From contig JBMNUM010000021.1 of the NCBI GenBank assembly GCA_050946275.1, positions 1 to 35,965 of the forward strand: a stretch of DNA of 35,965 nucleotides. The letters are read 5' to 3'. Position numbers and translations under genes: made by a program. Below, in pieces: positions 1 through 12,310 of this stretch. Under the pieces are notes generated by a model, which saw only the letters and a list, made by a program, of their open reading frames with translations, did not search any database and was not told where the DNA came from. Origin of the DNA: JBMNUM01 sp050946275. GTDB lineage: Bacteria > Actinomycetota > Coriobacteriia > Coriobacteriales > CADBOM01. Position 1 is the stretch's first letter, and every line of letters starts with the position of its first letter.

Positions 1-3201
<3,201 letters not shown>

Positions 3202-3206
3202 GGAGT

Positions 3207-6692
<3,486 letters not shown>

Positions 6693-6697
6693 GTAGG

Positions 6698-6703
6698 CCT
6701 CCT
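6698..6703 (-). promoter_or_regulatory. Shine-Dalgarno of rpoB
   Basis: A perfect AGGAGG on the minus strand. It sits 5 bases before the first GTG and 8 bases before the second GTG of rpoB. The 8-base spacing is the more usual one, so this site argues mildly for a start at 6689. It is directly preceded by a run of six T on the minus strand. Confidence 0.8.
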
Positions 6704-6739
6704 AAAAAATACACGAATTTGCTTTTTCGGCAAATTTAT

Positions 6740-6768
6740 AGTATATGCACCGTCCCCATGTCGGTCAA
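6740..6768 (-). promoter_or_regulatory. Promoter of rpoBC
   Basis: On the minus strand TTGACC (6768-6763), a 17-base spacer and TATACT (6745-6740) form a near-consensus housekeeping promoter. The predicted start near 6733 gives a leader of about 40 bases. The leader would begin with an AT-rich hairpin (AATTTGC / GCAAATT, 6716-6736), which may stabilise the 5' end. It lies after the rplL terminator-like hairpin, so rpoBC can be expressed independently of rplJL. Confidence 0.75.
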
Positions 6769-6814
6769 CGGAGCACATGAGAATTTCCACAAGCGGAAAA
6801 CCCCTGAATTAACG

Positions 6815-6846
6815 CGCAAAGGGCGGGTCTTGGCAGACCCGCCCGA
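6815..6846 (-). terminator. Hairpin between rplL and rpoB (terminator or attenuator)
   Basis: A perfect 10-bp stem, GGGCGGGTCT / AGACCCGCCC (6821-6830 and 6835-6844), with a 4-base loop, 56 bases after the rplL stop. On the minus strand it is followed by only TTTGCGCG, so termination may be partial. E. coli also has an attenuator between rplL and rpoB; that this one has the same role is inference. Confidence 0.65.
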
Positions 6847-6902
6847 TGACGCAACACGGCACCATGCGGGAGGTCGCCCGCACGGTGCCGTCAGACGCGA
6901 AC

Positions 6903-7286
6903 CTACTTGAGGGTGATGGCAGCGCCAGCCTCCTCCAGCTTGGCCTTGGCCTCCTCGGCCTTGTCCTTGTCGACGCCCTCGAGGATGGGCTTCGGAGCGC
7001 CCTCGACGACCTCCTTGGCCTCCTTGAGGCCGAGGGACGTGATCTCGCGGACAGCCTTGATGACGGCGATCTTGTTGTCGCCGAAGCCCTCGAGCACGAC
7101 GTCGAACGAGGTCTTCTCCTCAGCAGCACCGGCATCGTCGCCACCGGCAGCCGGGCCGGCAACAGCCATGACGGGAGCGGCGGCGGACACGCCGAAAACC
7201 TCCTCGAGCTCCTTGACGAGCTCGGACAGCTCCAGGGCGGGCATCTCCTTCAGGGCCTCGATGATCTCTTCCTTGGTAACAGCCAT
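6903..7286 (-). CDS. rplL: 50S ribosomal protein L7/L12
   Basis: Stalk protein of the large ribosomal subunit, which recruits and stimulates translational GTPases as dimers bound to L10. It has 127 residues, normal for the family. Seen: the N-terminal dimerisation helices (MAVTKEEIIEALKEMPALEL), an Ala/Gly/Pro hinge (AAAPVMAVAGPAAGG) and the conserved C-terminal domain from KTSFDVVLEGFGDNKIAVIK to the terminal ITLK. The frame is open 13 codons further upstream, but ATG at 7286 has a good AAGGAGA 7 bases before it and gives the canonical MAVTKEE start. It follows rplJ by 145 bases, within which GGACGGC/GCCGTCC can form a hairpin. It is co-transcribed with rplJ. Confidence 0.98.
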   Translation of the reverse strand: MAVTKEEIIEALKEMPALELSELVKELEEVFGVSAAAPVMAVAGPAAGGDDAGAAEEKTSFDVVLEGFGDNKIAVIKAVREITSLGLKEAKEVVEGAPKPILEGVDKDKAEEAKAKLEEAGAAITLK

Positions 7287-7431
7287 TTCAATTCTCCTTT
7301 GTCTCGCCCGGCGGCCTTGCGCCACGCAGGCATGATAACCATGTCATGTGCGGTTTCCCGCAGTCGGACGGCTTGCCGTCCTCACGCGCAGAGCTTTCGC
7401 GGTGCGCATGTCCTACGCAACACAGGCGCCC

Positions 7432-7950
7432 TTAGGCGACCTTCGTGTCCTTGATGGCGTCCACCACGCGGGCGAACTGCTCCATCGGGCCGTTGAGCAC
7501 GCGGACAATACCCTGCATCGGGTTCTGCAGCGTGCCAAGCAGCTTGGCGATGAGCTCCTCGCGGCTCGGCAGCTCGGCGATGGCCTGGACCTGCTCGGCG
7601 TTGACCTCGCGTCCATCCATGATGCCGCCCTTGATGACGAGGTTCTTGTTATCCTTGCCGAAGGTCTTCAGGACCTTGGCGGCAGCGACCGGGTCGCCGT
7701 TCGTGAAGACGAATGCGGACGGGCCGGCGAGAATCTCATCCATCGTGGGAAGCTCGAGCTCTGCGAGCGCGCGCTGGGTCAGGGTGTTCTTGAGCACCTT
7801 GAGCTGCGCGTCTGCCTCGCGGATGGCACCGCGGAGGCTCTCGGACTGCTTGACGGTCAGGCCACGGTAATCGACGACCCAGACGGCGGTAGCCTTCTCC
7901 AGATCGGCCTTGATATCGCGGACCTTCTCTTCCTTAGCGATGTTCGGCAT
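7432..7950 (-). CDS. rplJ: 50S ribosomal protein L10
   Basis: Base of the ribosomal stalk. It binds 23S rRNA through its N-terminal domain and carries L7/L12 dimers on its C-terminal helix. It has 172 residues, typical. Seen: MPNIAKEEKVRDIKADLEKA, the VVDYRGLTVKQSESLR segment, LKNTLTQRAL and the RNA-binding core with FVFTNGDPVAAAKVLKTF and a C-terminal stalk helix (LNGPMEQFARVVDAIKDTKVA). The start at 7950 is preceded by AAGGAGGT at a rather long 12-base spacing. It is the first gene after a long leader with the features of the L10 leader, so it is probably autoregulated by the L10-L12 complex binding its own mRNA, as known for this family. Confidence 0.98.
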   Translation of the reverse strand: MPNIAKEEKVRDIKADLEKATAVWVVDYRGLTVKQSESLRGAIREADAQLKVLKNTLTQRALAELELPTMDEILAGPSAFVFTNGDPVAAAKVLKTFGKDNKNLVIKGGIMDGREVNAEQVQAIAELPSREELIAKLLGTLQNPMQGIVRVLNGPMEQFARVVDAIKDTKVA

Positions 7951-7989
7951 ATGTTAGCTTGCACCTCCTTCCAGCTTCTCTCGTCCCGG

Positions 7990-8165
7990 ATGCACCGGGT
8001 TCCTACCTGAGAAGCCGTTTCATAATGAAAACGGCCCCCACTGTCCAGCGGAGGCCGAAGGAATGCATATGTTCCGCTTGCGCGGGAGCATCGTATCGAC
8101 CACCTCGGCAGGCCGGGAGCCTTCCCCGTTTAAGTCCATGCGGACACCGGCTGTCTAGGGCAGTT
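7990..8165 (-). promoter_or_regulatory. Ribosomal protein L10 leader (autoregulatory 5' UTR)
   Basis: A roughly 220-base untranslated leader separates the predicted transcription start (near 8171) from rplJ. On the minus strand it carries GACAGCCGGTGTCCGC, TTAAACGGGG and the CCTGCCGAGGT element (8102-8112), which resemble the conserved core of the L10 leader family (Rfam L10_leader). A later hairpin GCCGTTT / AAACGGC lies near 8020-8041. In this family the L10-L12 complex binds the leader and lowers rplJL expression. The assignment is from motif recall, not a covariance search. Confidence 0.75.
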
Positions 8166-8177
8166 CAAAACATGAAG

Positions 8178-8206
8178 ATGATAAAGCCCCCGCTCCCCCG
8201 CGTCAA
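8178..8206 (-). promoter_or_regulatory. Promoter of rplJ-rplL
   Basis: Minus strand: TTGACG (8206-8201), a 17-base G-rich spacer, and TATCAT (8183-8178). The start should fall near 8171, just ahead of the L10 leader. The spacing and hexamers match housekeeping promoters and share the TTGACG -35 with two other promoters in the window. Confidence 0.75.
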
Positions 8207-8237
8207 ACAAGGCGCGCCGAAAGCGCGGCGAACGGCG

Positions 8238-8350
8238 TCCGCCGAGTCAGGCGCCGGGACGTGCGCCCGCGCAGCCGAAACCCGCGTCGCGTTCATCCGC
8301 CGAGTCAGGCGCCGGGAACGTGCGCCCGCGCAGCCGGAGCCCGCATCGCG
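8238..8350. repeat. Tandem duplication, two ~55-nt copies
   Basis: Copies at 8238-8291 and 8296-8350 both begin TCCGCCGAGTCAGGCGCCGG and continue through GTGCGCCCGCGCAGCCG to a GTCGCG/ATCGCG end. They differ by a one-base insertion and a few substitutions. They sit directly upstream of the rplJ promoter -35 box. No coding role is apparent. Confidence 0.8.
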
Positions 8351-8354
8351 GATG

Positions 8355-8923
8355 CTCCAAAATGAGGGTTTGTCGAAAAACGAGGCGCCCGCGCGCGTTT
8401 TTGCGGCCCGCCTGTCCAGAAACGCGGGGATGTCGAAGCCGAATCTCTCCAGCCTGTCCAGAAATGCGGAGATGTCGAAAAAACTTGTCCCGAAATGAGG
8501 GTTTGTCGAAAGATCTGGAGCTTGCTGCTTTCGACAACCCCGCAATTTCGGACGCGCGAGGGCGTTTTCAATGCACGAAGGGCCCGTTTTTCGACAACCC
8601 CGCAATTTGGGACACGGGAGGATGGAACGCAGGAGGAACTGGACGCAGGGAGCGCAACGCGGGAGGGTGGGTCGTCGAGGGCTGGGCTCGGGAGGGGCTG
8701 AACGCGAGGGGGTGGGGCCCAGGAGGGGTTGAGCGAGAGGGTGGGATGCGAGAGGAGCTAGGCACGGGAGGATGGGACGCGGGGAGCGCAACGCGAGAGG
8801 GTGGGTCGGCGAGGGCTGGGCTCGGGAGGGGCACCGTGCGCCGGGGATGCGGGAGGGCGTTGCCGCATGAGGGCGTTTTTCGTGCAGAGCGGGCCCGCTC
8901 TCGACATCCACGCATTTCGGGAC
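8355..8923. repeat. Cluster of seven ~27-nt dispersed repeats in both orientations
   Basis: Seven imperfect copies of GTCC(C/A)GAAATGCGGGG followed by (A/T)TGTCGAAA occur. Four are in the plus orientation (about 8355-8384, 8414-8438, 8454-8483, 8486-8512) and three in the minus orientation (about 8529-8553, 8587-8613, 8898-8923). The copies ending at 8512 and starting at 8529 face each other and could pair as a stem of about 25 bp with a short loop. The last two copies also share a longer ~57-base context beginning GAGGGCGTTTT and including GGGCCCG. Spacing is irregular and there are no spacers of constant length, so this is not a CRISPR array. A long reading frame through the cluster merely translates the repeats. 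Confidence 0.8.
8641..8832. repeat. Duplicated 58-nt G-rich block (G-quadruplex-capable)
   Basis: Copies at 8641-8698 and 8775-8832 match at 55 of 58 positions. Each contains six closely spaced G-runs on the plus strand, for example GGGAGGGTGGG then GGGCTGGGCTCGGGAGGGG. This meets the usual four-tract rule for G-quadruplex formation. The stretch between the copies has the same purine-rich style (GAGGGGGTGGGGCCC). It lies between the rplA terminator and the rplJ promoter. Confidence 0.8.
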
Positions 8924-9246
8924 CAATCGCCCTCTTCCACGGCACCATCACACGCAGTCCCCGTTGAAAGAAGGCTCTTGCGAGCACCCGATGACGACCC
9001 GTCCTGCATGGACCGGCAAGCCGGCCCCATCAGGTTGCCATCTTTGTCGAGCGAACAGCCTCGCCCAAGGGGAGCGATTCGGGCATAGCACCGTACAGCA
9101 GTTATGCATTCGTCCCTGTTCAAGGCAAGAACCCGGGAGCAAGCCCATGCCGTGAACACACTCCCGCCGAGAACATGCCAATCCAAGCATGCCGGAAACT
9201 CGTTTCCGGCAGACACCGCTCGGGCTCCTCGCGCACACCTGCCTCG
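8924..9246. other. Intergenic stretch without recognisable gene
   Basis: About 320 bases between the repeat cluster and the rplA terminator. No frame in either strand gives a recognisable protein or a credible start with a ribosome binding site. The one structure seen is a perfect inverted repeat, TGCCGGAAAC / GTTTCCGGCA (9190-9199 and 9202-9211), with no following T-run. Confidence 0.6.
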
Positions 9247-9280
9247 AAAACGAAACGGGGGCACCTCTCGGCGCCCCCGC
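9247..9280 (-). terminator. Rho-independent terminator after rplA
   Basis: On the minus strand a 10-bp stem CGGGGGCGCC / GGTGCCCCCG (one G-U pair) closes a GAGA tetraloop and is followed by TTTCGTTTT. It starts 25 bases after the rplA stop. It ends the rplK-rplA unit, so rplJL needs its own promoter, which is present. Confidence 0.85.
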
Positions 9281-9304
9281 TCGAATCCAGATTGCGATCG
9301 CGAG

Positions 9305-10009
9305 TTAGTCGGCGATCTCGATCTTCGCCGTGGTGTCGACCGGGACGCCCGGGCCCATCGTGGAGGTCAGGGTGATCGACTTGACGTAGCGGCCCTTGGC
9401 GGAAGCCGGCTTCACGCGGAGGATCTCGCCATGGATGGCGGCGTAATTCTCGAGAAGCTTCTTGTCGTCGAACGACATCTTTCCGATCGGCACGTGCACG
9501 ATACCGTAGCGGTCTGCACGGTACTCGATGCGGCCGGCCTTGAGCTCGCCGATGACCTTGGCGACATCGTTGGTGACGGTGCCGAGCTTCGGGTTCGGCA
9601 TGAGGCCGCGGGGGCCGAGGATCTTACCGAGACGACCGACCTTCGACATCATGTCGGGGGTGGCGACGGCGGCGTCGAAGTCGAGCATGCCGCCCTGGAT
9701 GTCCTGCACGAGGTCATCGCTACCGACGATGTCGGCGCCAGCGGCCTCTGCCTCGCGGGCCTTGTCGCCCTCGGCGAAGACGGCCACGCGGACCTCCTTA
9801 CCCGTGCCGTTCGGCAGGGAGATGGAGCCACGGAGCTGCTGGTCGGCCTGACGGGTGTCGATGCCGAGGCGGAAGTGGGCCTCGACGGTCTCGTCGAACT
9901 TGGCGTAGGAGGCCTCGCGGACCAGCTTGATGGCCTCAGCCGGCGCGAGAGGCGCGTTCTTGTCGACCTTGGCGGCCGCAGCCTTCTTGTTCTTTGCGAT
10001 CTTGGACAT
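9305..10009 (-). CDS. rplA: 50S ribosomal protein L1
   Basis: Protein of the L1 stalk, which takes part in release of deacylated tRNA from the E site; in many bacteria it also represses its own operon. It has 234 residues, typical. Seen: MSKIAKNKKAAAAKVDKNAP, the KFDETVEAHFRLGIDTRQAD segment, the second-domain motif GRLGKILGPRGLMPNPKLGT and the C-terminal TSTMGPGVPVDTTAKIEI. An upstream in-frame extension exists, but ATG at 10009 has AAGGAG at 8 bases spacing and gives the canonical start. It lies 105 bases after rplK and ends at a strong terminator. Confidence 0.98.
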   Translation of the reverse strand: MSKIAKNKKAAAAKVDKNAPLAPAEAIKLVREASYAKFDETVEAHFRLGIDTRQADQQLRGSISLPNGTGKEVRVAVFAEGDKAREAEAAGADIVGSDDLVQDIQGGMLDFDAAVATPDMMSKVGRLGKILGPRGLMPNPKLGTVTNDVAKVIGELKAGRIEYRADRYGIVHVPIGKMSFDDKKLLENYAAIHGEILRVKPASAKGRYVKSITLTSTMGPGVPVDTTAKIEIAD

Positions 10010-10075
10010 GAATATCACTCCTTCGTGGTGATGCGGGTCATGCCGACCCTTCCACAACTACCTATCTACCCAGCG

Positions 10076-10095
10076 TGCCGGGCTCGTGCCCGGCA
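10076..10095. other. Hairpin between rplK and rplA
   Basis: A perfect 8-bp stem TGCCGGGC / GCCCGGCA with a TCGT loop, 19 bases after the rplK stop. There is no T-run on either strand, so it is more likely an mRNA stabilising or processing element than a terminator. Confidence 0.5.
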
Positions 10096-10114
10096 ACGCG
10101 TTGAGTACCTGCTG

Positions 10115-10645
10115 TTACTCGGCAGGAGCCTCCTCGGACTCGGCGGGAGCCTCCTCGGCAACCGGGGCGGCCTTGGCCTTCTTCTTCTTGCGGCCGGTGT
10201 CGTAGACGCCGGTGTCCGCGATGCCCTCGATGCGAACGCCCATCGAGCGAGCGGTGCCCGCGACGACCTTCATTGCGGCCTCGATGTCGTTGGCGTTGAG
10301 GTCGGGCAGCTTGATCTCGGCGATCTCGCGCAGCTGCTCCTGGGTCAGCTCGCCCACCTTGTTGATGTGCGGCTCGCCCGAGGCATGCTCGAGGCCGAGG
10401 GCCTGCTTGATGAGGAACGCCGCCGGTGGGGTCTTGAGGACGAACGAGAAGGTCTTGTCCTCGTAGACGGTGATCTCGACCGGGATGATGGTGCCGGCCT
10501 TGTCCTGCGTCTGGGCGTTGAACGCCTGGCAGAACTGCATGATGTTGACGCCGTTGGCGCCCAGGGCCGGTCCGACCGGAGGTGCCGGGGTGGCGTTGCC
10601 GCCCGGGATCTGCAGCTTGATGAAGCCCACTTCTTTCTTGGCCAT
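10115..10645 (-). CDS. rplK: 50S ribosomal protein L11 with C-terminal Ala/Glu tail
   Basis: Part of the GTPase-associated centre, with the 23S rRNA thiostrepton loop. Seen: KLQIPGGNATPAPPVGPALG (N-terminal domain, proline-rich), NIMQFCQAFNAQT, the linker before KTPPAAFLIKQALGLEHASG, and the RNA-binding C-terminal domain ending ...VVAGTARSMGVRIEG. The protein is 176 residues; L11 is usually about 141-145. The extra ~30 residues form a tail (TGRKKKKAKAAPVAEEAPAE and onward) that first is lysine-rich, then Ala/Pro/Glu-rich. The reading frame continues cleanly into the tail and codon style does not change, so it looks genuine. ATG at 10645 is preceded by GGAG. nusG lies 106 bases upstream, rplA 105 bases downstream. 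Confidence 0.97.
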   Translation of the reverse strand: MAKKEVGFIKLQIPGGNATPAPPVGPALGANGVNIMQFCQAFNAQTQDKAGTIIPVEITVYEDKTFSFVLKTPPAAFLIKQALGLEHASGEPHINKVGELTQEQLREIAEIKLPDLNANDIEAAMKVVAGTARSMGVRIEGIADTGVYDTGRKKKKAKAAPVAEEAPAESEEAPAE

Positions 10646-10751
10646 TTGTTACTCCACTTCCTAAAGCGTTTCTAAACCTATATTTCAAGCGACTGCAGCG
10701 CGAGAAGCACGCGCGGGTCCACACCGCGCGACACACCGCGTCGACGGATGG

Positions 10752-11282
10752 TTACACCTTCGCAACCTGGTCGAAGCTGAGCTCGACCGGCGTCTCCCTG
10801 CCGAAGATCGAGACCATGACGCGAACCTTGCCGGCCTCGGGAAGCACCTCGGTGACGGTGCCATCGAACTCGGCGAGGGGCCCGTTGACAACCTTGACGA
10901 CCTGGCCGACCGTGATGTCGGTGCTGGTCTTCTTGGGGATGTCGATGCTCGAACGGCCCATGATCTTCTGGTATTCCTCGCGGGTCAGCGGGATGGGCTT
11001 GCCCTCCGCGCCCACGAAGCCCGTGACGCCCGGCGTGTTGCGCACGACACTCCAGGTATGGTCGTCGAGCTCCATGCGGACGAGCACGTAGCCGGGGAAG
11101 ACCTTCTTCTCGGAGGTGACGCGCTTGCCACCCTCCTTGATCTCGGTGACTTCCTCGACGGGAATCTTAATATCGGAGATGGAGCCCTCGAGCTCCATCG
11201 ACTCGACGCGATGCGTCAGATTATCCTTGACCTTGTTCTCGTAACCGGAATAGGTGTGGAGAACATACCATCTCTTGCCCAT
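10752..11282 (-). CDS. nusG: Transcription elongation/termination factor NusG
   Basis: Binds the clamp of RNA polymerase through its NGN domain and links it to Rho or the ribosome through its KOW domain. It has 176 residues and no long N-terminal extension. Seen: MGKRWYVLHTYSGYENKVKD at the start, the NGN core with KKVFPGYVLVRMELDDHTW and VRNTPGVTGFVG, and the C-terminal KOW domain with VGQVVKVVNGPLAEFDG and VSIFGRETPVELSFDQV. It starts 3 bases after the secE stop, so the two are translationally coupled. This secE-nusG pairing is conserved across bacteria. Confidence 0.98.
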   Translation of the reverse strand: MGKRWYVLHTYSGYENKVKDNLTHRVESMELEGSISDIKIPVEEVTEIKEGGKRVTSEKKVFPGYVLVRMELDDHTWSVVRNTPGVTGFVGAEGKPIPLTREEYQKIMGRSSIDIPKKTSTDITVGQVVKVVNGPLAEFDGTVTEVLPEAGKVRVMVSIFGRETPVELSFDQVAKV

Positions 11283-11285
11283 GCG

Positions 11286-11786
11286 CTAGCCTCCCAATCC
11301 GGACAGAGCGTAGAGCACCGGGGTGACGGCGGAATCGACGATGTAGATCAGCACGCCGAAGAACACGAGCGCGAACACGACGACGAGGCTCATCCTGCCG
11401 ACCTCGGGCCTCGAGGGCCAGGTCACGCGCCTCATCTCGGTGCGGACGTTCTTCAGATAATCAGCGAGCTTCCAGAAGAACTTCGGGCCCCTGCGCTCCT
11501 TGCGGCCACGCTTGGCCTCGGCGCGCTTCGCCGCCCTCTTCTCACGCTCGATGAGCTTCTCGCGCTGCTTGGCCTCGCGCTCGGAGAGCTTGCGGGCCTC
11601 CTCGGCGGCAGCCTCCTTCTCGGCCTGCTCGATGGCAGCAGCCTCGGCGGCCGGGTCGACGGCCTCTACGGATTCCGCCTCATCAGAATAATCCCCAACC
11701 GGGGCATCCTGCATAGGAGCCTGATTGGGGTTGTTCAGCGCGCGCTGCGTTTGCTTCTTGCGTTGTGCGCGTGTCTTCTTCGCCAT
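11286..11786 (-). CDS. secE: Preprotein translocase subunit SecE with long charged N-terminal region
   Basis: Essential subunit that clamps SecY in the SecYEG export channel. The conserved SecE core is the last ~60 residues: an amphipathic segment DYLKNVRTEMRRVTWPSRPE and one membrane helix (SLVVVFALVFFGVLIYIVDS). The other ~100 residues are an extension: a basic start (MAKKTRAQRKKQTQRA), an acidic middle, then a highly charged Ala/Glu/Lys/Arg run, likely helical or coiled coil (REAKQREKLIEREKRAAKRA). Minimal single-helix SecE proteins are about 60-80 residues, so this form is long; charged extensions are known in actinobacteria. The Shine-Dalgarno is weak. tRNA-Trp lies 44 bases upstream and nusG 3 bases downstream. 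Confidence 0.95.
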   Translation of the reverse strand: MAKKTRAQRKKQTQRALNNPNQAPMQDAPVGDYSDEAESVEAVDPAAEAAAIEQAEKEAAAEEARKLSEREAKQREKLIEREKRAAKRAEAKRGRKERRGPKFFWKLADYLKNVRTEMRRVTWPSRPEVGRMSLVVVFALVFFGVLIYIVDSAVTPVLYALSGLGG

Positions 11787-11830
11787 AACTCACATTCCAT
11801 CCGCGATAGAAACTTACAATTTCGATCAGG

Positions 11831-11906
11831 TGGCACGCCCGGAAGGACTCGAACCCTCAACTTTCGGTTTTGGAGACCGACGCTCTACCAATTGAACTAC
11901 GGGCGT
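11831..11906 (-). tRNA. tRNA-Trp (anticodon CCA)
   Basis: 76 bases including an encoded 3' CCA. The acceptor ACGCCC pairs with GGGCGT, the anticodon loop reads CTCCAAA with CCA at 34-36, and the T arm has GGTTCGAGTCC. It lies between rpmG and secE, a placement common in bacteria. Confidence 0.97.
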
Positions 11907-11916
11907 ATTCCTGACC

Positions 11917-12066
11917 TTACCTCGTCTCCCGATGGAGCGTGTGATGACCGCACCACTTGCAATACTTCTTGAACTCGATGCGATCGGGATTATTCTGCTT
12001 GTTCTTCTTGGTCGTGTAATTACGACGCTTGCATTCCGTGCACGCCAAGGTGACGTTCGTACGCAT
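11917..12066 (-). CDS. rpmG: 50S ribosomal protein L33, zinc-binding form
   Basis: Small protein near the E site of the large ribosomal subunit; 49 residues. Two CxxC pairs (CTEC near residue 9 and CKWC near residue 37) mark the zinc-ribbon (C+) form. Seen: MRTNVTLACTECKRRNYTT and KKYCKWCGHHTLHRETR. The frame is open upstream, but ATG at 12066 follows AGGAGG (12071-12076) by 4 bases and gives the family's normal start. It is the first gene of the rpmG-trnW-secE-nusG unit, with a promoter at 12127-12156. Confidence 0.97.
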   Translation of the reverse strand: MRTNVTLACTECKRRNYTTKKNKQNNPDRIEFKKYCKWCGHHTLHRETR

Positions 12067-12123
12067 GTATCCTCCTACTTGCATGTGGCGCCCTGGGGCA
12101 CCCTGCTTAAAAATCAAGCGTAA

Positions 12124-12225
12124 GAAAAATTACCATTTGCGCATGCTGCGCGTCAACGGAAATCCCAGTTGCGGTGCGTAGCGGCTCCCTGACGGCACCC
12201 AGCTACGCGCAAAGCGTAATTTTTC
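12124..12225. repeat. 102-bp element bounded by inverted repeats
   Basis: A perfect 10-bp inverted repeat, GAAAAATTAC (12124-12133) and GTAATTTTTC (12216-12225), bounds a GC-rich segment. The arms extend imperfectly inward through a TTTGCGC/GCGCAAA pairing. The interior holds GCGTAGC / GCTACGC (12175-12207). The left arm overlaps the -10 box of the rpmG promoter. This could be a MITE-like remnant or a regulatory palindrome; no target duplication was identified. Confidence 0.5.
12127..12156 (-). promoter_or_regulatory. Promoter of rpmG-trnW-secE-nusG
   Basis: Minus strand: TTGACG (12156-12151), an 18-base spacer and TAATTT (12132-12127). It lies about 60 bases ahead of rpmG and after the tuf terminator, where a new promoter is needed. 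The -10 box is weaker than in the other promoters noted here. Confidence 0.55.
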
Positions 12226-12239
12226 CGCTGAAACCCTCT

Positions 12240-12276
12240 CGACACAAGGGAACCCGGCCTCGTCGACCGGGCTCCC
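12240..12276 (-). terminator. Probable terminator after tuf
   Basis: A 10-bp stem on the minus strand, GGGAGCCCGG / CCGGGTTCCC (12276-12267 and 12257-12248, one G-U pair), with a 9-base loop, 34 bases after the tuf stop. Only a weak TTGTGT follows. Confidence 0.6.
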
Positions 12277-12310
12277 CTTTAGGTCGAACTGTGGTGCTAT
12301 CGAGTAGCTG

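Noticed and set aside
8014..8041. Rho-independent terminator in the L10 leader (GCCGTTT/AAACGGC hairpin)
   Set aside because: The stem is only 7 bp with an 8-base loop and no T-run on the minus strand. It is better read as part of the leader structure.
8355..8553. CRISPR-like repetition
   Set aside because: Copies are imperfect, occur in both orientations, have irregular spacing, and no cas genes are present.
8165..8926. 253-codon minus-strand frame in the rplA-rplJ spacer
   Set aside because: It translates the dispersed repeats and the G-rich duplication (recurrent FFD.PAFLDR-like and Pro/Ser/Arg-rich strings). It has no credible start and covers the rplJ promoter.
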